Below, one piece after another: positions 7,166 through 16,305 of a stretch of 34,696 nucleotides of DNA. A program made the position numbers and the translations under genes. The notes beneath the pieces are model-generated. The model was not told the origin of the DNA. It ran no database searches and was given only the letters and a program-made list of their open reading frames with translations. Where the stretch lies: NCBI GenBank assembly GCA_910587765.1, contig CAJUNR010000045.1, positions 1 through 34,696 on the forward strand. Reading direction: 5' to 3'. The DNA is from an uncultured Lachnospiraceae bacterium. Lineage in GTDB: Bacteria > Bacillota > Clostridia > Lachnospirales > Lachnospiraceae. Each line of letters starts with the position of its first letter. The stretch's first letter is position 1.

Positions 7166-8650
7166 CTAGAGATTCGTATATCCCATCAGCGCCTCGTCCA
7201 CCTCTCTGGCCGCGTCGCGGCCCTCCCGGATGGCGCGGACGACGAGCGACTGGCCGATGTGCATATCGCCCGCCGTGAACACGTTCGCCACGTTTGTGGC
7301 GTGCCTGCCGGCCTCGGTGGCCACGTTGGTCCGCTGGTCCACGTTCACGCCGAATGCTTTCGTCACATAGTCCTGACTTCCGAGAAAGCCCGCCGCGATC
7401 AGCACCAGCTCCGTATCGAGCACAAATTCGCTGCCCTCCACCGGAGCCATGATCATCCGTCCGCTCTTCTCGTCTTTCCGGCTCTCCAGCTTCACGATCT
7501 TCGCCTGCTTCACGTTGCCGTTTTTATCTTTTACGAACTCCTGCACGGTCGTCTGATAGATCCGCGGATCATGGCCGAACTTCGCGATGGCCTCCTGCTG
7601 GCCGTAGTCCGTCTTGCACACCCGCGGCCAGACCGGCCAGGGATTGTTGTCCGCTCTCGTATCCGGAAGCTTCGGCATCATCTCAAGCTGCGTCACCGAC
7701 CTGCATCCCAGACGGATCGAAGTCCCCACGCAGTCGTTGCCGGTGTCGCCGCCGCCGATGACGAGCACGTTCTTCCCTTCCGCCGGAATGAATTTCTTGT
7801 CCGCAAAACCGGAATCCAGAAGGCTCTTCGTCGTCGCCGTCAGAAAATCGACCGCAAAATAGATGCCTTTGGCATCCCGCCCGGGCACCTTGATGTCCCG
7901 CGGATTGGCCGCCCCGCAGCAGAGCACCACCTTGTCGTATTCCTTCAGAAGCTCCTCCGCCTTTTTGTCCACGCCGACGTTGCAGTTTGTGACGAACGTG
8001 ACGCCCTCTTCCTTCATGATTTCCACCCTGCGGTCAATGACGTGCTTTTCCAGCTTCATATTGGGGATGCCGTACCGCAGAAGGCCGCCCACCCGGTCCC
8101 GTCTCTCGTAGACTGTGACCAGATGCCCTCTGCGGTTCAACTGGTCCGCGGTCGCCAGACCGGACGGACCGGAACCGATGACCGCCACCTTTTTGCCGGT
8201 GCGCACCCTGGGCGGCCTCGCGTGGGCGTAGCCCATCCGATAGGCATTCTCTATGATCGCCAGTTCATTGCCTTTGGTCCCTACCGGATCGCCGTTTAAA
8301 TTGCAGGTGCACGCCGCCTCACAGAGCCCCGGGCAGACGCGCCCGGTAAACTCGGGGAAATTGCTCGTCTTTGCCAGACGGTAGTAGGCCTCCTCCCAGT
8401 TGCCCAGGTACAGAAGGTCGTTCCACTCCGGAACCATGTTCTGCAGCGGACAGCCCGACATCATACCGCCCAGCATCTGTCCGGCCTGACAGAAGGGCAC
8501 GCCGCAGGCCATGCATCTGGCTCCCTGCCTTTCCTGCTCCGCCTTTGACAGGGGCGTATGAAATTCGTTGAAATGCCTGATTCTCTCAAGGGGGGCTTCC
8601 GCCCCCGCGTCCTTACGTTCATAATCCAAAAAGCCGGTTGGTTTTCCCAT
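7166..8650 (-). CDS. gltD: Glutamate synthase (NADPH) small subunit
   Basis: This 494-residue flavoprotein passes electrons from NADPH through FAD and iron-sulfur clusters to the large subunit. The N-terminus has the cysteine pattern CMACGVPFC, then CPLQNMVPEW and CPGLCEAACTC for [4Fe-4S] clusters. An FAD-binding GSGPSGLA motif follows, and then an NADPH-binding GGGDTGND motif. Length and order are normal for GltD. It lies 12 bp after the gltB stop codon, with the ribosome binding site AGGGGG overlapping that stop, so the two subunits form one operon. The ATG at 8650 fits the family N-terminus. Confidence 0.97.
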   Translation of the reverse strand: MGKPTGFLDYERKDAGAEAPLERIRHFNEFHTPLSKAEQERQGARCMACGVPFCQAGQMLGGMMSGCPLQNMVPEWNDLLYLGNWEEAYYRLAKTSNFPEFTGRVCPGLCEAACTCNLNGDPVGTKGNELAIIENAYRMGYAHARPPRVRTGKKVAVIGSGPSGLATADQLNRRGHLVTVYERRDRVGGLLRYGIPNMKLEKHVIDRRVEIMKEEGVTFVTNCNVGVDKKAEELLKEYDKVVLCCGAANPRDIKVPGRDAKGIYFAVDFLTATTKSLLDSGFADKKFIPAEGKNVLVIGGGDTGNDCVGTSIRLGCRSVTQLEMMPKLPDTRADNNPWPVWPRVCKTDYGQQEAIAKFGHDPRIYQTTVQEFVKDKNGNVKQAKIVKLESRKDEKSGRMIMAPVEGSEFVLDTELVLIAAGFLGSQDYVTKAFGVNVDQRTNVATEAGRHATNVANVFTAGDMHIGQSLVVRAIREGRDAAREVDEALMGYTNL

Positions 8651-8662
8651 GTCTCGTACCCC

Positions 8663-11600
8663 CTATCCTCTCTTGACCGCATAAAATGCTTCGATCTGCG
8701 CCTGTTCCGTGTTCATGCCCTTCTCTTCCATCTGGACGATCATGCTCAGCATCCGTTTGTAGTCGTTGGGTATGATCTTCTTGAATCTCGGCAGATACTG
8801 TTCAAAATGATCGAGAATCCGTTTTCCCTTCTCGGAATTGGTATAGGCCACATGTTCCTTGATCATATCCTTCAGCTCCAGAACGTCGTATTTGCTCGTC
8901 ACTTCCTCCAGGGAAACCATGGACTTGTTCACCTTGGTATAGAGATCCTGATCCTCGTCCAGCACGTAGGCGACGCCGCCGCTCATCCCGGCCGCAAAAT
9001 TTTTGCCCACGCGCCCCAGAATCACCACGCAGCCGCCGGTCATATATTCGCAGCCGTGATCGCCGGTCCCTTCCACGACGGCCCGGACTCCGGAATTGCG
9101 GACGCAGAACCGCTCGCCGGCCACGCCGCCGATATACGCTTTTCCGCTGGTCGCGCCGTAGAACGCCACGTTTCCGATAATGATATTCTCATCCTTCCGA
9201 TAGGTCACGCCTTTGGGCGGATAGACGATCAGCTTACCGCCGGAGAGTCCTTTGCCGAAGTAATCGTTGGAATCGCCCACCAGCTCCAGCGTCAGCCCGC
9301 CGGGTATAAAAGCCCCGAAGCTCTGTCCGCCCGCGCCGGTGCACTTGACCGTAAACGTATCCTCCGCGAGTCCCTCCGGATACCGCCTCGTGATCTCCGC
9401 GCCGAAGATCGTCCCCACCGCGCGGTCCGTATTGCTCACATCCACCTCGATGCTCCGCTTCTGTCCCCGCTCCAGGGCGCCTCTGAACTCTCTCAGGAAC
9501 ACCTTCTCGTCAATCGTCTTCTCCAGTTCAAAATTGTAGACCTGCTTCGGATCGAAGATCACCTTCTGCCCCTTTCCCGCATAGGGATTGTAGAGAATGC
9601 GGCTCAGGTCGATCGTTGCCATCCGTCCCTCGAGGTTCTCCTTCACCTTCAGAAGATCCGAACGCCCCACCAGCTCATCCAGCGTGCGCACGCCGAGTCT
9701 TGCCATGTATTCTCTCAGATCCTGGGCGATGAATTTCATAAAATTCACGACGTATTCCGGTTTTCCCTTAAACCGTTTCCTAAGCTCCGGATTCTGGGTC
9801 GCCACGCCCACCGGACAGGTGTCCAGATTGCAGACCCTCATCATCACGCATCCCATGGTCACGAGCGGCGCCGTGGCAAATCCAAATTCCTCCGCGCCGA
9901 GCATGGCGGCAATGGCGACGTCCCTGCCGCTCATCAGCTTGCCGTCGGTCTCGATGCGCACTTTGTTCCGCAGCCCGTTCATCAGAAGCGTCTGATGCGT
10001 CTCGGTCAGACCCAGCTCCCAGGGAAGCCCTGCATTGTGGATCGAACTGGCCGGCGCCGCTCCGGTGCCGCCGTCATAGCCGGAGATCAGAATCACCTGC
10101 GCGCCCGCCTTGGCCACGCCTGCGGCCACGGTGCCCACGCCCGCCTCGGACACCAGTTTCACGGAAATTCTGGCGTTCTTGTTGGCGTTTTTCAGGTCAT
10201 AGATCAACTGCGCCAGATCCTCGATCGAATAAATGTCGTGATGCGGCGGCGGGGAGATCAGACTGACACCCGGCGTGGACAGCCTCGTCTTCGCAATCCA
10301 CGGATAGACCTTGCCGCCCGGCAGATGCCCGCCCTCGCCCGGCTTCGCGCCCTGGGCCATCTTGATCTGAATCTCCTGCGCGCTCACCAGATAGCGGGAG
10401 GTGACGCCGAAGCGGGCGCTTGCCACCTGTTTGATCGCCGAACAGCGGTTTCTGCCGTCCGCGCCGACGCTCAGACGCTCGATGCTCTCTCCGCCCTCGC
10501 CGGTGTTGGATTTGCCGTGAATCTGATTCATGGCAATCGCAAGGCACTCGTGAGCCTCCTGGGAGATCGAACCGTAGGACATGGCGCCGGTCTTGAAGCG
10601 GGTGACGATCGAATCCACGCTCTCCACTTCCTCCAGCGGAATCCCCTTCTTAGGATATTTAAAATCCAGAAGCGTGCGGATCTGGCCGTGATTGTTCTCG
10701 CCGTTCACAAGCTTCGTATATTCTTTGAAAAGCTCATAGCTGCCTTCTCTCGTGGACTGCTGCAGCAGATGAATCGTCCGCGGATTGTACAGATGCTCCT
10801 CGCCGGAACTGCGCTCCTTGTGAAGCCCGAGGCTCTCCAGCGCCGGCGTCGTCTCGAGGCCAAGCGGATCGAACGCCGCCGAGTGCAGAAGCTCCACCTG
10901 CTCCTCGATTTCCTTCAGGCCGATGCCGCCGATCCGGCTGACCGTATTTGTGAAATATTTATCAACCACTTCCCTGCTGATGCCGATGGCCTCGAAAATC
11001 TTGGAGCCCATATAGGACTGAATCGTGGAGATTCCCATCTTGGAGGCTGTCTTCACGATGCCGCTGATCACCGCCTGATTGTAATCGTCCACCGCCGCAT
11101 AATAATCCTTGTTCAGGATCCGCTTGTCGATCAGCTCCTTGATGCTTTCCTGCGCCAGATACGGATTGATGGCGCAGGCCCCGTAGCCCAGCAGCGTCGC
11201 GAAATGATGCACCTCGCGCGGCTCTCCGGACTCCAGAATGATGGAGACGCTGGTCCGCTTCTTCGTCCGCACCAGATGCTGCTGCAGAGCGGATACCGCC
11301 AGCAGCGACGGGATCGCCACATGATTCTCGTCCACTCCCCGGTCGGACAGAATGAGAATGTTCACTCCGTCCCGGTAGGCCCGGTCCGCCTCCACGAACA
11401 GGCGGTCGATCGCGCGTTCCAGGCTGGTATTTTTATAATAGGTGATCGGAAGCACTTCCACCTTGAAGCCGTCTTTTTTCATAGCCTTGATTTTCAGAAG
11501 GTCTGTATTGGTCAGAATCGGATTGTTGATGCGCATCACGCAGCAGTTCTCCGGCTTCTCCTCCAGCAGATTCCCGTCCTTGCCGATAAAGACGCTGGTG

Positions 11601-13213
11601 GAGGTGACGACCTTCTCACGGATCGCGTCAATCGGCGGATTCGTCACCTGGGCAAACAACTGTTTGAAATAATTGAACAGCGGCTGGTGATGATCGGAAA
11701 GCGCCGCCAGCGGGACGTCGATGCCCATGGCGGAAGTGGCCTCCGAGCCGTTGGCCGCCATATGCATGATCGAATCCCGGACATCCTCATAGCGGTAGCC
11801 GAACGCCTTCTGCAGCCGCATGCGCTCCTCCGGCGTATGCTCCTCGATCCGCTGGTTGGGGATCTTCAGCTCCGACAGGCTGATCAGATTGTGATCGAGC
11901 CACTCCCCGTAAGGCCTGCGTCCCGCATAGCTCTCTTTTAATTCGTCATCGTCGATGATCCGCCCCTGCTTCGTATCCACCAGCAGCATCTTTCCCGGAT
12001 GCAGACGCTCCTTGACGACGATTCTGGAAGGCTCGATATCCAGCACTCCCACCTCGGAAGAGAGGATCAACTGGCCGTCGGAGGTCACATAGTATCTGGA
12101 CGGACGAAGGCCGTTGCGGTCCAGAACGGCTCCCATCACGTCTCCGTCCGTGAAGAGGATCGACGCCGGGCCGTCCCACGGCTCCATCATCGTCGCGTAA
12201 TACTGGTAGAAATCTTTCTTCTTCTGGGACATGGTACGGTTGTTGACCCACGGCTCCGGAATCAGAATCATCACCGCCAGCGCCAGATCCATGCCGCTCA
12301 TGACCAGAAATTCCAGCGTATTGTCCAGCATCGCGGAATCGGAGCCGGAAGCGCTGATGACCGGAAGGACTTTATGAAATTCCCCCCGCAGATACTCGGA
12401 CTCCACGGTCTCCTCCCGGGCCAGCATCTTGTCCGCGTTTCCCTTGATGGTGTTGATCTCTCCGTTGTGCACCAGAAAACGGTAGGGATGCGCCCGCTCC
12501 CAGCTCGGCAGAGTATTGGTAGAGAAGCGGGAGTGCACCAGCGCGATGGCGCTCTCATAATCCGGACTCTGAAGATCGAGGAAGAAATCCCTGAGCTGCC
12601 CCACGAGGAACATTCCCTTGTAGATCAGCGTCCTGCTCGAACAGGACACCACATAGGCATCGTCGTTGGACTGCTCGAAGATCCGTCTGGCGATGTAGAG
12701 TTTGCGGTCAAAATCGAGCCCGCACGCCACATCCTCCGGTTTCCCGATAAAGGCCTGCATGATGGCCGGCATCTTCTGCAGCGCCTTGGAGCCCAGAACC
12801 TTCGGGTTCGTCGCCACCTCTCTCCAGCCGAGAAAACGCATGCCCTCTTTTTCGACAATGATTTCGAACATCTTCTTTGCCTGATTGCGTTTCAGTTCGT
12901 CCTGCGGCAGGAAGAACATGCCGATGCCGTATTCCCGCTCGCCGCCCGGCTCCATGCCCAGCGCCCGGCAGGTCTTGAGGAAGAATTTATGGGAGATCTG
13001 TACCATGATCCCCACGCCGTCGCCGGTTTTGCCTTCCGCATCCTTTCCGGCCCGGTGCTCCAGATTCTCCACAATGCTCAGCGCATCTTCCACGGTTTTA
13101 TGCGTCTTCACGCCTTTGATATTGACGACAGCGCCGATTCCGCAGTTGTCGTGTTCAAACCGCGGATCGTACATTCCTTTTGCTGTACATTCCATTCTCA
13201 TCTGTTCATCCAT
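8663..13213 (-). CDS. gltB: Glutamate synthase large subunit
   Basis: This 1516-residue enzyme transfers the amide of glutamine to 2-oxoglutarate to make two glutamates, the main ammonia-assimilation route together with glutamine synthetase. In order it shows a class II glutamine amidotransferase domain with the nucleophile Cys24 (DNCGIGAV, so a 23-residue propeptide would be removed), a central domain, the FMN-binding synthase domain (PGEGGHLPGGKV, GYDGGTGAAP), a [3Fe-4S] cysteine set (CVMMRVCNLDTC), and a C-terminal GXGXG beta-helix domain. The frame is open to 13288. The start at 13213 is chosen because AGAAGGAT lies just upstream, and because the extra 25 codons come from a repeat element. 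A good promoter lies about 150 nt upstream. Confidence 0.97.
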   Translation of the reverse strand: MDEQMRMECTAKGMYDPRFEHDNCGIGAVVNIKGVKTHKTVEDALSIVENLEHRAGKDAEGKTGDGVGIMVQISHKFFLKTCRALGMEPGGEREYGIGMFFLPQDELKRNQAKKMFEIIVEKEGMRFLGWREVATNPKVLGSKALQKMPAIMQAFIGKPEDVACGLDFDRKLYIARRIFEQSNDDAYVVSCSSRTLIYKGMFLVGQLRDFFLDLQSPDYESAIALVHSRFSTNTLPSWERAHPYRFLVHNGEINTIKGNADKMLAREETVESEYLRGEFHKVLPVISASGSDSAMLDNTLEFLVMSGMDLALAVMILIPEPWVNNRTMSQKKKDFYQYYATMMEPWDGPASILFTDGDVMGAVLDRNGLRPSRYYVTSDGQLILSSEVGVLDIEPSRIVVKERLHPGKMLLVDTKQGRIIDDDELKESYAGRRPYGEWLDHNLISLSELKIPNQRIEEHTPEERMRLQKAFGYRYEDVRDSIMHMAANGSEATSAMGIDVPLAALSDHHQPLFNYFKQLFAQVTNPPIDAIREKVVTSTSVFIGKDGNLLEEKPENCCVMRINNPILTNTDLLKIKAMKKDGFKVEVLPITYYKNTSLERAIDRLFVEADRAYRDGVNILILSDRGVDENHVAIPSLLAVSALQQHLVRTKKRTSVSIILESGEPREVHHFATLLGYGACAINPYLAQESIKELIDKRILNKDYYAAVDDYNQAVISGIVKTASKMGISTIQSYMGSKIFEAIGISREVVDKYFTNTVSRIGGIGLKEIEEQVELLHSAAFDPLGLETTPALESLGLHKERSSGEEHLYNPRTIHLLQQSTREGSYELFKEYTKLVNGENNHGQIRTLLDFKYPKKGIPLEEVESVDSIVTRFKTGAMSYGSISQEAHECLAIAMNQIHGKSNTGEGGESIERLSVGADGRNRCSAIKQVASARFGVTSRYLVSAQEIQIKMAQGAKPGEGGHLPGGKVYPWIAKTRLSTPGVSLISPPPHHDIYSIEDLAQLIYDLKNANKNARISVKLVSEAGVGTVAAGVAKAGAQVILISGYDGGTGAAPASSIHNAGLPWELGLTETHQTLLMNGLRNKVRIETDGKLMSGRDVAIAAMLGAEEFGFATAPLVTMGCVMMRVCNLDTCPVGVATQNPELRKRFKGKPEYVVNFMKFIAQDLREYMARLGVRTLDELVGRSDLLKVKENLEGRMATIDLSRILYNPYAGKGQKVIFDPKQVYNFELEKTIDEKVFLREFRGALERGQKRSIEVDVSNTDRAVGTIFGAEITRRYPEGLAEDTFTVKCTGAGGQSFGAFIPGGLTLELVGDSNDYFGKGLSGGKLIVYPPKGVTYRKDENIIIGNVAFYGATSGKAYIGGVAGERFCVRNSGVRAVVEGTGDHGCEYMTGGCVVILGRVGKNFAAGMSGGVAYVLDEDQDLYTKVNKSMVSLEEVTSKYDVLELKDMIKEHVAYTNSEKGKRILDHFEQYLPRFKKIIPNDYKRMLSMIVQMEEKGMNTEQAQIEAFYAVKRG

Positions 13214-13261
13214 AAGCTGTATCCTTCTTTCTGAATTCTGCCCTGGTTTCGCTTCATGCCA

Positions 13262-13303
13262 CCCGGACGCCTGATGCGGGCAGATCATCCTTCCAGCCCC
13301 CGC
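13262..13303. repeat. Partial copy of a dispersed palindromic repeat in the gltB leader
   Basis: This 42-bp stretch matches 16298-16339 with three mismatches (shared core GCGGGCAGATCATCCTTCCA). It is one end of the larger palindromic element at 16306-16443 and forms part of the untranslated leader of gltB. A frame running through it adds 25 codons to gltB, but they are not part of the enzyme family. Confidence 0.8.
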
Positions 13304-13368
13304 GGGAATTTATGCCCTATGGGTACTTAATGAAGGCAGGAAACCATGCTGCTTTCTTCTTCAATGAC

Positions 13369-13397
13369 AGTTTACTCCCATCTGCACCCTCTGTAAA
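13369..13397 (-). promoter_or_regulatory. Promoter of gltBD
   Basis: On the minus strand TTTACA (13392-13397) and TAAACT (13369-13374) are separated by exactly 17 nt, each matching sigma-A boxes at four to five of six positions. An AT-rich region lies upstream. The predicted transcript starts about 150 nt before the gltB start codon. Confidence 0.75.
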
Positions 13398-13514
13398 TCC
13401 CTGTTTTCTTTTGAATTATCTGATTATCTGAATATTTATATTTATTAATTCTGTTTTCTTATAATTCTTTTGTTTTTATGCTTTTATGCTTTCTATTTCA
13501 CACAATATACGGCA

Positions 13515-13571
13515 GAAAAAACACCTGTTTTCCAAAAATCCGTAAATTTTACGGTTCGGAAAACAGGTGTT
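13515..13571 (-). terminator. Rho-independent terminator after the CPBP protease gene
   Basis: A perfect 14-bp stem (13520-13533 with 13558-13571), containing a second inner inverted repeat (CGTAAA/TTTACG), is followed on the minus strand by a run of six Us (13515-13520). It lies 30 nt after the protease stop codon and ends the argS-protease transcript before the gltB promoter. Confidence 0.9.
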
Positions 13572-13601
13572 GTTCTGAATTTTCTTATTATTTTATACAA
13601 T

Positions 13602-14435
13602 TCAGCGTTCCTTGAGCGCCGCGGCGGCGCACAGAAATACGACGCCGCTTATCAGCATCATTCCCAGAAAATTGACGTCCGACCGGTAGAAGATGTCCAG
13701 GACGCGGAAGTCTTCCAGCAGGACGATGAACACATTGGCCGCCATATGCCCCAGCATGGGGGCCAGAATCCGCTGTGTGCGCTCCATAAGCCAGGCGAAG
13801 AACAGGCCGACCAGAAACGCGTAGACACCCTGTATGACATTTCCGTGAAATATGCCGAACACCAGCGCGCTCCAGATCATGGCGGCCGCCGGACGCATCA
13901 TCCCGCGCAGCCTCTGGTACAGAAGCCCCCGCATGATCAGCTCCTCCACCGCCGGTCCGAAAAATCCCACCGCCGCCATCCGCAGCCAGACGCTCCCCGA
14001 ATACAGCGCGTCATTCACTTCCTCATAGCTGTCCGCCCACTGCTCCAGGGGAAGAAAAGCGACAAGGCCGTTGCCGAACAATGCCAGCGCCGCGCTTCCC
14101 ACCGCCGCCCACAGAAGCTGCCATTCGGTCAGCGGATACCATTCGTCCCTCCAGCCGCACTGCTTTCTCTGCCGCATGTCGCGGCAGTACAGCCAGGAGA
14201 AGAGGGGCAGGCTCAGCAGCGCCGACAGAAGAACCACCGCCACCGTCCCCCCCTGCGCGTACCGGTCCATAAGATATTCGTACAGGCCCGCCGGCTCCAC
14301 GCCCGAAAACACGGAATACGCGGCCAGCACGATCATATAGAGGAAACCGGCCGCCATCTGCAGAGAGAGATAGAGCAGAACCGGATACAGGCTGCGCCAC
14401 AGGCCGCCCGGCGTCACTTTCCTTCTGATCTCCAT
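13602..14435 (-). CDS. CPBP-family intramembrane glutamic endopeptidase
   Basis: This 277-residue polytopic membrane protein belongs to the CPBP (CAAX protease and bacteriocin-processing, Abi) family. Several hydrophobic spans are visible. The family motifs appear in order: EELIMRG (EExxxR), FGIFHGN (the FxxxH motif), and LGHMAANVF (HxxxN), all in the C-terminal half. Their presence implies an active protease. Substrates of such stand-alone members are usually unknown; roles in peptide maturation or immunity are known for some relatives. The gene begins only 5 bp after the argS stop codon and ends before a strong terminator, so it is likely the second gene of an argS operon. Confidence 0.88.
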   Translation of the reverse strand: MEIRRKVTPGGLWRSLYPVLLYLSLQMAAGFLYMIVLAAYSVFSGVEPAGLYEYLMDRYAQGGTVAVVLLSALLSLPLFSWLYCRDMRQRKQCGWRDEWYPLTEWQLLWAAVGSAALALFGNGLVAFLPLEQWADSYEEVNDALYSGSVWLRMAAVGFFGPAVEELIMRGLLYQRLRGMMRPAAAMIWSALVFGIFHGNVIQGVYAFLVGLFFAWLMERTQRILAPMLGHMAANVFIVLLEDFRVLDIFYRSDVNFLGMMLISGVVFLCAAAALKER

Positions 14436-14440
14436 CCCTG

Positions 14441-16207
14441 TTACATCCTCTCCGGCGCCTCAAAGCCCAGAAGATCCATACAGGTTTCGAGCACGCGCCT
14501 GGTCAGCACCAGAAGCCGGATCCGGCTGTCCTTTCGCGCCGTATCCTCCGTCCCGAGGATGCTCGTCTCATGGTAAAATTTGTTGAACGCGTTGGCGAGG
14601 TCGTAGAGATAGGCACAGACCTTATGCGGCGCAAGCTCCTCGTACGCCGTCTCCATGACGCTGTTGAAGCGGGCAAGCTCTCTCATGAGCGCCTTCTCGC
14701 TCTCGTTTTCGCACTCCATCATCCGGCCCTCTGTCGTCCGGCCGCCCTGCTCTTCGTATTTCTTCAGGATGGACTTAATGCGCACGACCGTATAAAGGAT
14801 ATAGGGACCGGTATTGCCCTCGGAGGAAGTAAAGCGGTCGACGTCGAAAATATAGTCTTTGGAGGCCTGATTGGACAGATCGCCGTATTTGACGGCGGAC
14901 AATCCCACCACCTTCGCGATGTCCGCCGCCTCTTCCTCGCTCATGGGACGGCTCTCCCGGATTTTCTTCAGCATCTCCTCATTGATGTCCGCCAGCAGAT
15001 ACTGAAGCCGCATGACGCCGCCCTCCCGGGTCTTGAACGGCTTGCCGTCCTTCCCGTTCATCGTGCCGAATCCCAGAAACTCCAGCCGGGTGTCCTCCGC
15101 CACCAGTCCGCACTTTCTCGCGCAGCGGAACACCTGCACAAAATGCATCTCCTGCCGCTTGTCCACCACATAGACGATCCGGTCCGGACGGTACAGCTTC
15201 ATCCGCTCCACGATCGTCGCCAGATCGGTCGTGGTGTAGAGCGACGCCCCGTCGGATTTCAGAAGCATGCACGGAGGAACCTCTTTGGTGTCCGATTCTT
15301 CTTTAACGTCGACGACCAGAGCGCCGTCGCTCGTGTAAGCGTACCCTTTCTCTTTCATCTCCCGCACCATATCCGGGATATAGGGCTGTACGTCGGACTC
15401 GCCCTTCCACAGATCAAAGTCCACGTTCAGATTCGCGTAATTTTGCTTCAGATCCGACACCGATACGGCCAGTATCTGTTTCAAAAGCGCCTGATAGCCT
15501 CTGCGTCCCTGCTGCAGCTCGAAGGTTGCCTGCATGGCCGCTTCCTTGTAGGCGGCGTCTTCCTTCGACCTGCCGCTGGCCGTCGGATAGATCTCCTCCA
15601 GCTCGGCGATCGTAAACGGCGCCTCCTGCGGATAGCCGCCCTCATACGTCTCGTCAAAATACGGAAGCGACGGTTTGCGCTCTTTTAATTCCGTGATGAT
15701 CAGCCCCATCTGCAGGCCCCAGTCTCCCAGATGGACGTCTCCGATCACTTTGTGCCCCGCAAAGCGGGCGATCCGCTTGACGCTCTCGCCGATGATCGCG
15801 GAACGCAGATGCCCCACATGCAGGGGTTTCGCCACATTGGGCCCGCCGTAGTCGATCATGATCGTCTCCGGCGCGTCCGTCTTCTCATATCCCAGGCGTT
15901 CATCCTCCGCCATTTCATTCAGATAACCGCTCAGAAATCCGGCGCTCACCTTCAGGTTGATAAAACCCGGATTCACCGCCTGCACATCCTCAAGGAGTTC
16001 GGTCCCCGCAAGCGCTTCCACAACTGCGTTCGCAATCAGAATCGGGGCCTTGTGGTATTTCTTCGCCGCCGCCATCGCTCCATTGCACTGGTATTCGCAC
16101 AGATCCGGGCGGTTCGAGAGCGTTACCCGCGCATAGGCGCCGTCGCAGCCGGCCTTTATAAAAGCCTGCTCCAGTTCCTCGGTAATTAAATCCAGTAATT
16201 TTTTCAA
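14441..16207 (-). CDS. argS: Arginine-tRNA ligase
   Basis: This roughly 588-residue class I aminoacyl-tRNA synthetase charges tRNA-Arg. It shows the N-terminal arginyl-tRNA synthetase domain, the HVGH form of the HIGH signature (NVAKPLHVGHLRSA), a catalytic domain with the KMSKS-region counterpart FKTREGG, and a C-terminal anticodon-binding domain. The start is taken as TTG at 16207. GGAGGAAG lies about 7 nt upstream, and the resulting N-terminus (MKKLLDLITEELEQ) is that typical of clostridial ArgS. An in-frame ATG at 16237 would lie upstream of the expected transcription start of the promoter at 16240-16268, so it should not be on the transcript. Confidence 0.96.
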   Translation of the reverse strand: MKKLLDLITEELEQAFIKAGCDGAYARVTLSNRPDLCEYQCNGAMAAAKKYHKAPILIANAVVEALAGTELLEDVQAVNPGFINLKVSAGFLSGYLNEMAEDERLGYEKTDAPETIMIDYGGPNVAKPLHVGHLRSAIIGESVKRIARFAGHKVIGDVHLGDWGLQMGLIITELKERKPSLPYFDETYEGGYPQEAPFTIAELEEIYPTASGRSKEDAAYKEAAMQATFELQQGRRGYQALLKQILAVSVSDLKQNYANLNVDFDLWKGESDVQPYIPDMVREMKEKGYAYTSDGALVVDVKEESDTKEVPPCMLLKSDGASLYTTTDLATIVERMKLYRPDRIVYVVDKRQEMHFVQVFRCARKCGLVAEDTRLEFLGFGTMNGKDGKPFKTREGGVMRLQYLLADINEEMLKKIRESRPMSEEEAADIAKVVGLSAVKYGDLSNQASKDYIFDVDRFTSSEGNTGPYILYTVVRIKSILKKYEEQGGRTTEGRMMECENESEKALMRELARFNSVMETAYEELAPHKVCAYLYDLANAFNKFYHETSILGTEDTARKDSRIRLLVLTRRVLETCMDLLGFEAPERM

Positions 16208-16239
16208 TTCTTCTTCCTCCACATCCGAAAACTTCATTC

Positions 16240-16268
16240 AGTATAGGAAAAACGGGAGCGTTTGTCAA
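16240..16268 (-). promoter_or_regulatory. Strong sigma-A promoter of argS
   Basis: On the minus strand TTGACA (16263-16268, perfect) and TATACT (16240-16245) are separated by 17 nt. Transcription should start near 16233, leaving about 26 nt before the proposed TTG start codon and excluding the upstream in-frame ATG. Confidence 0.85.
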
Positions 16269-16305
16269 GCTTCCCGCCCAACGCCGTATTTTTACGTCCC
16301 GGACG

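Larger units (their letters stand above)
13214..13601 (-). other. Intergenic region upstream of gltB (388 bp)
   Basis: No gene was found here. From left to right it holds the gltB leader (13214 to about 13362) with the 42-bp repeat copy, the gltBD promoter, a very AT-rich stretch (about 13400-13515) that may act as an upstream promoter element, and the terminator of the protease gene. No known riboswitch was recognised in the leader. Confidence 0.7.

Noticed and set aside
8558..11941. Very long plus-strand open frame (1127 codons) opposite gltB
   Set aside because: It is the antisense shadow of gltB, which has full family motifs. The frame is rich in His, Arg and Leu with no domain character and is caused by GC-biased codons.
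13214..13368. Possible riboswitch in the gltB leader
   Set aside because: The leader is long enough, but no known aptamer pattern was recognised and no terminator or anti-terminator fold precedes the start codon.
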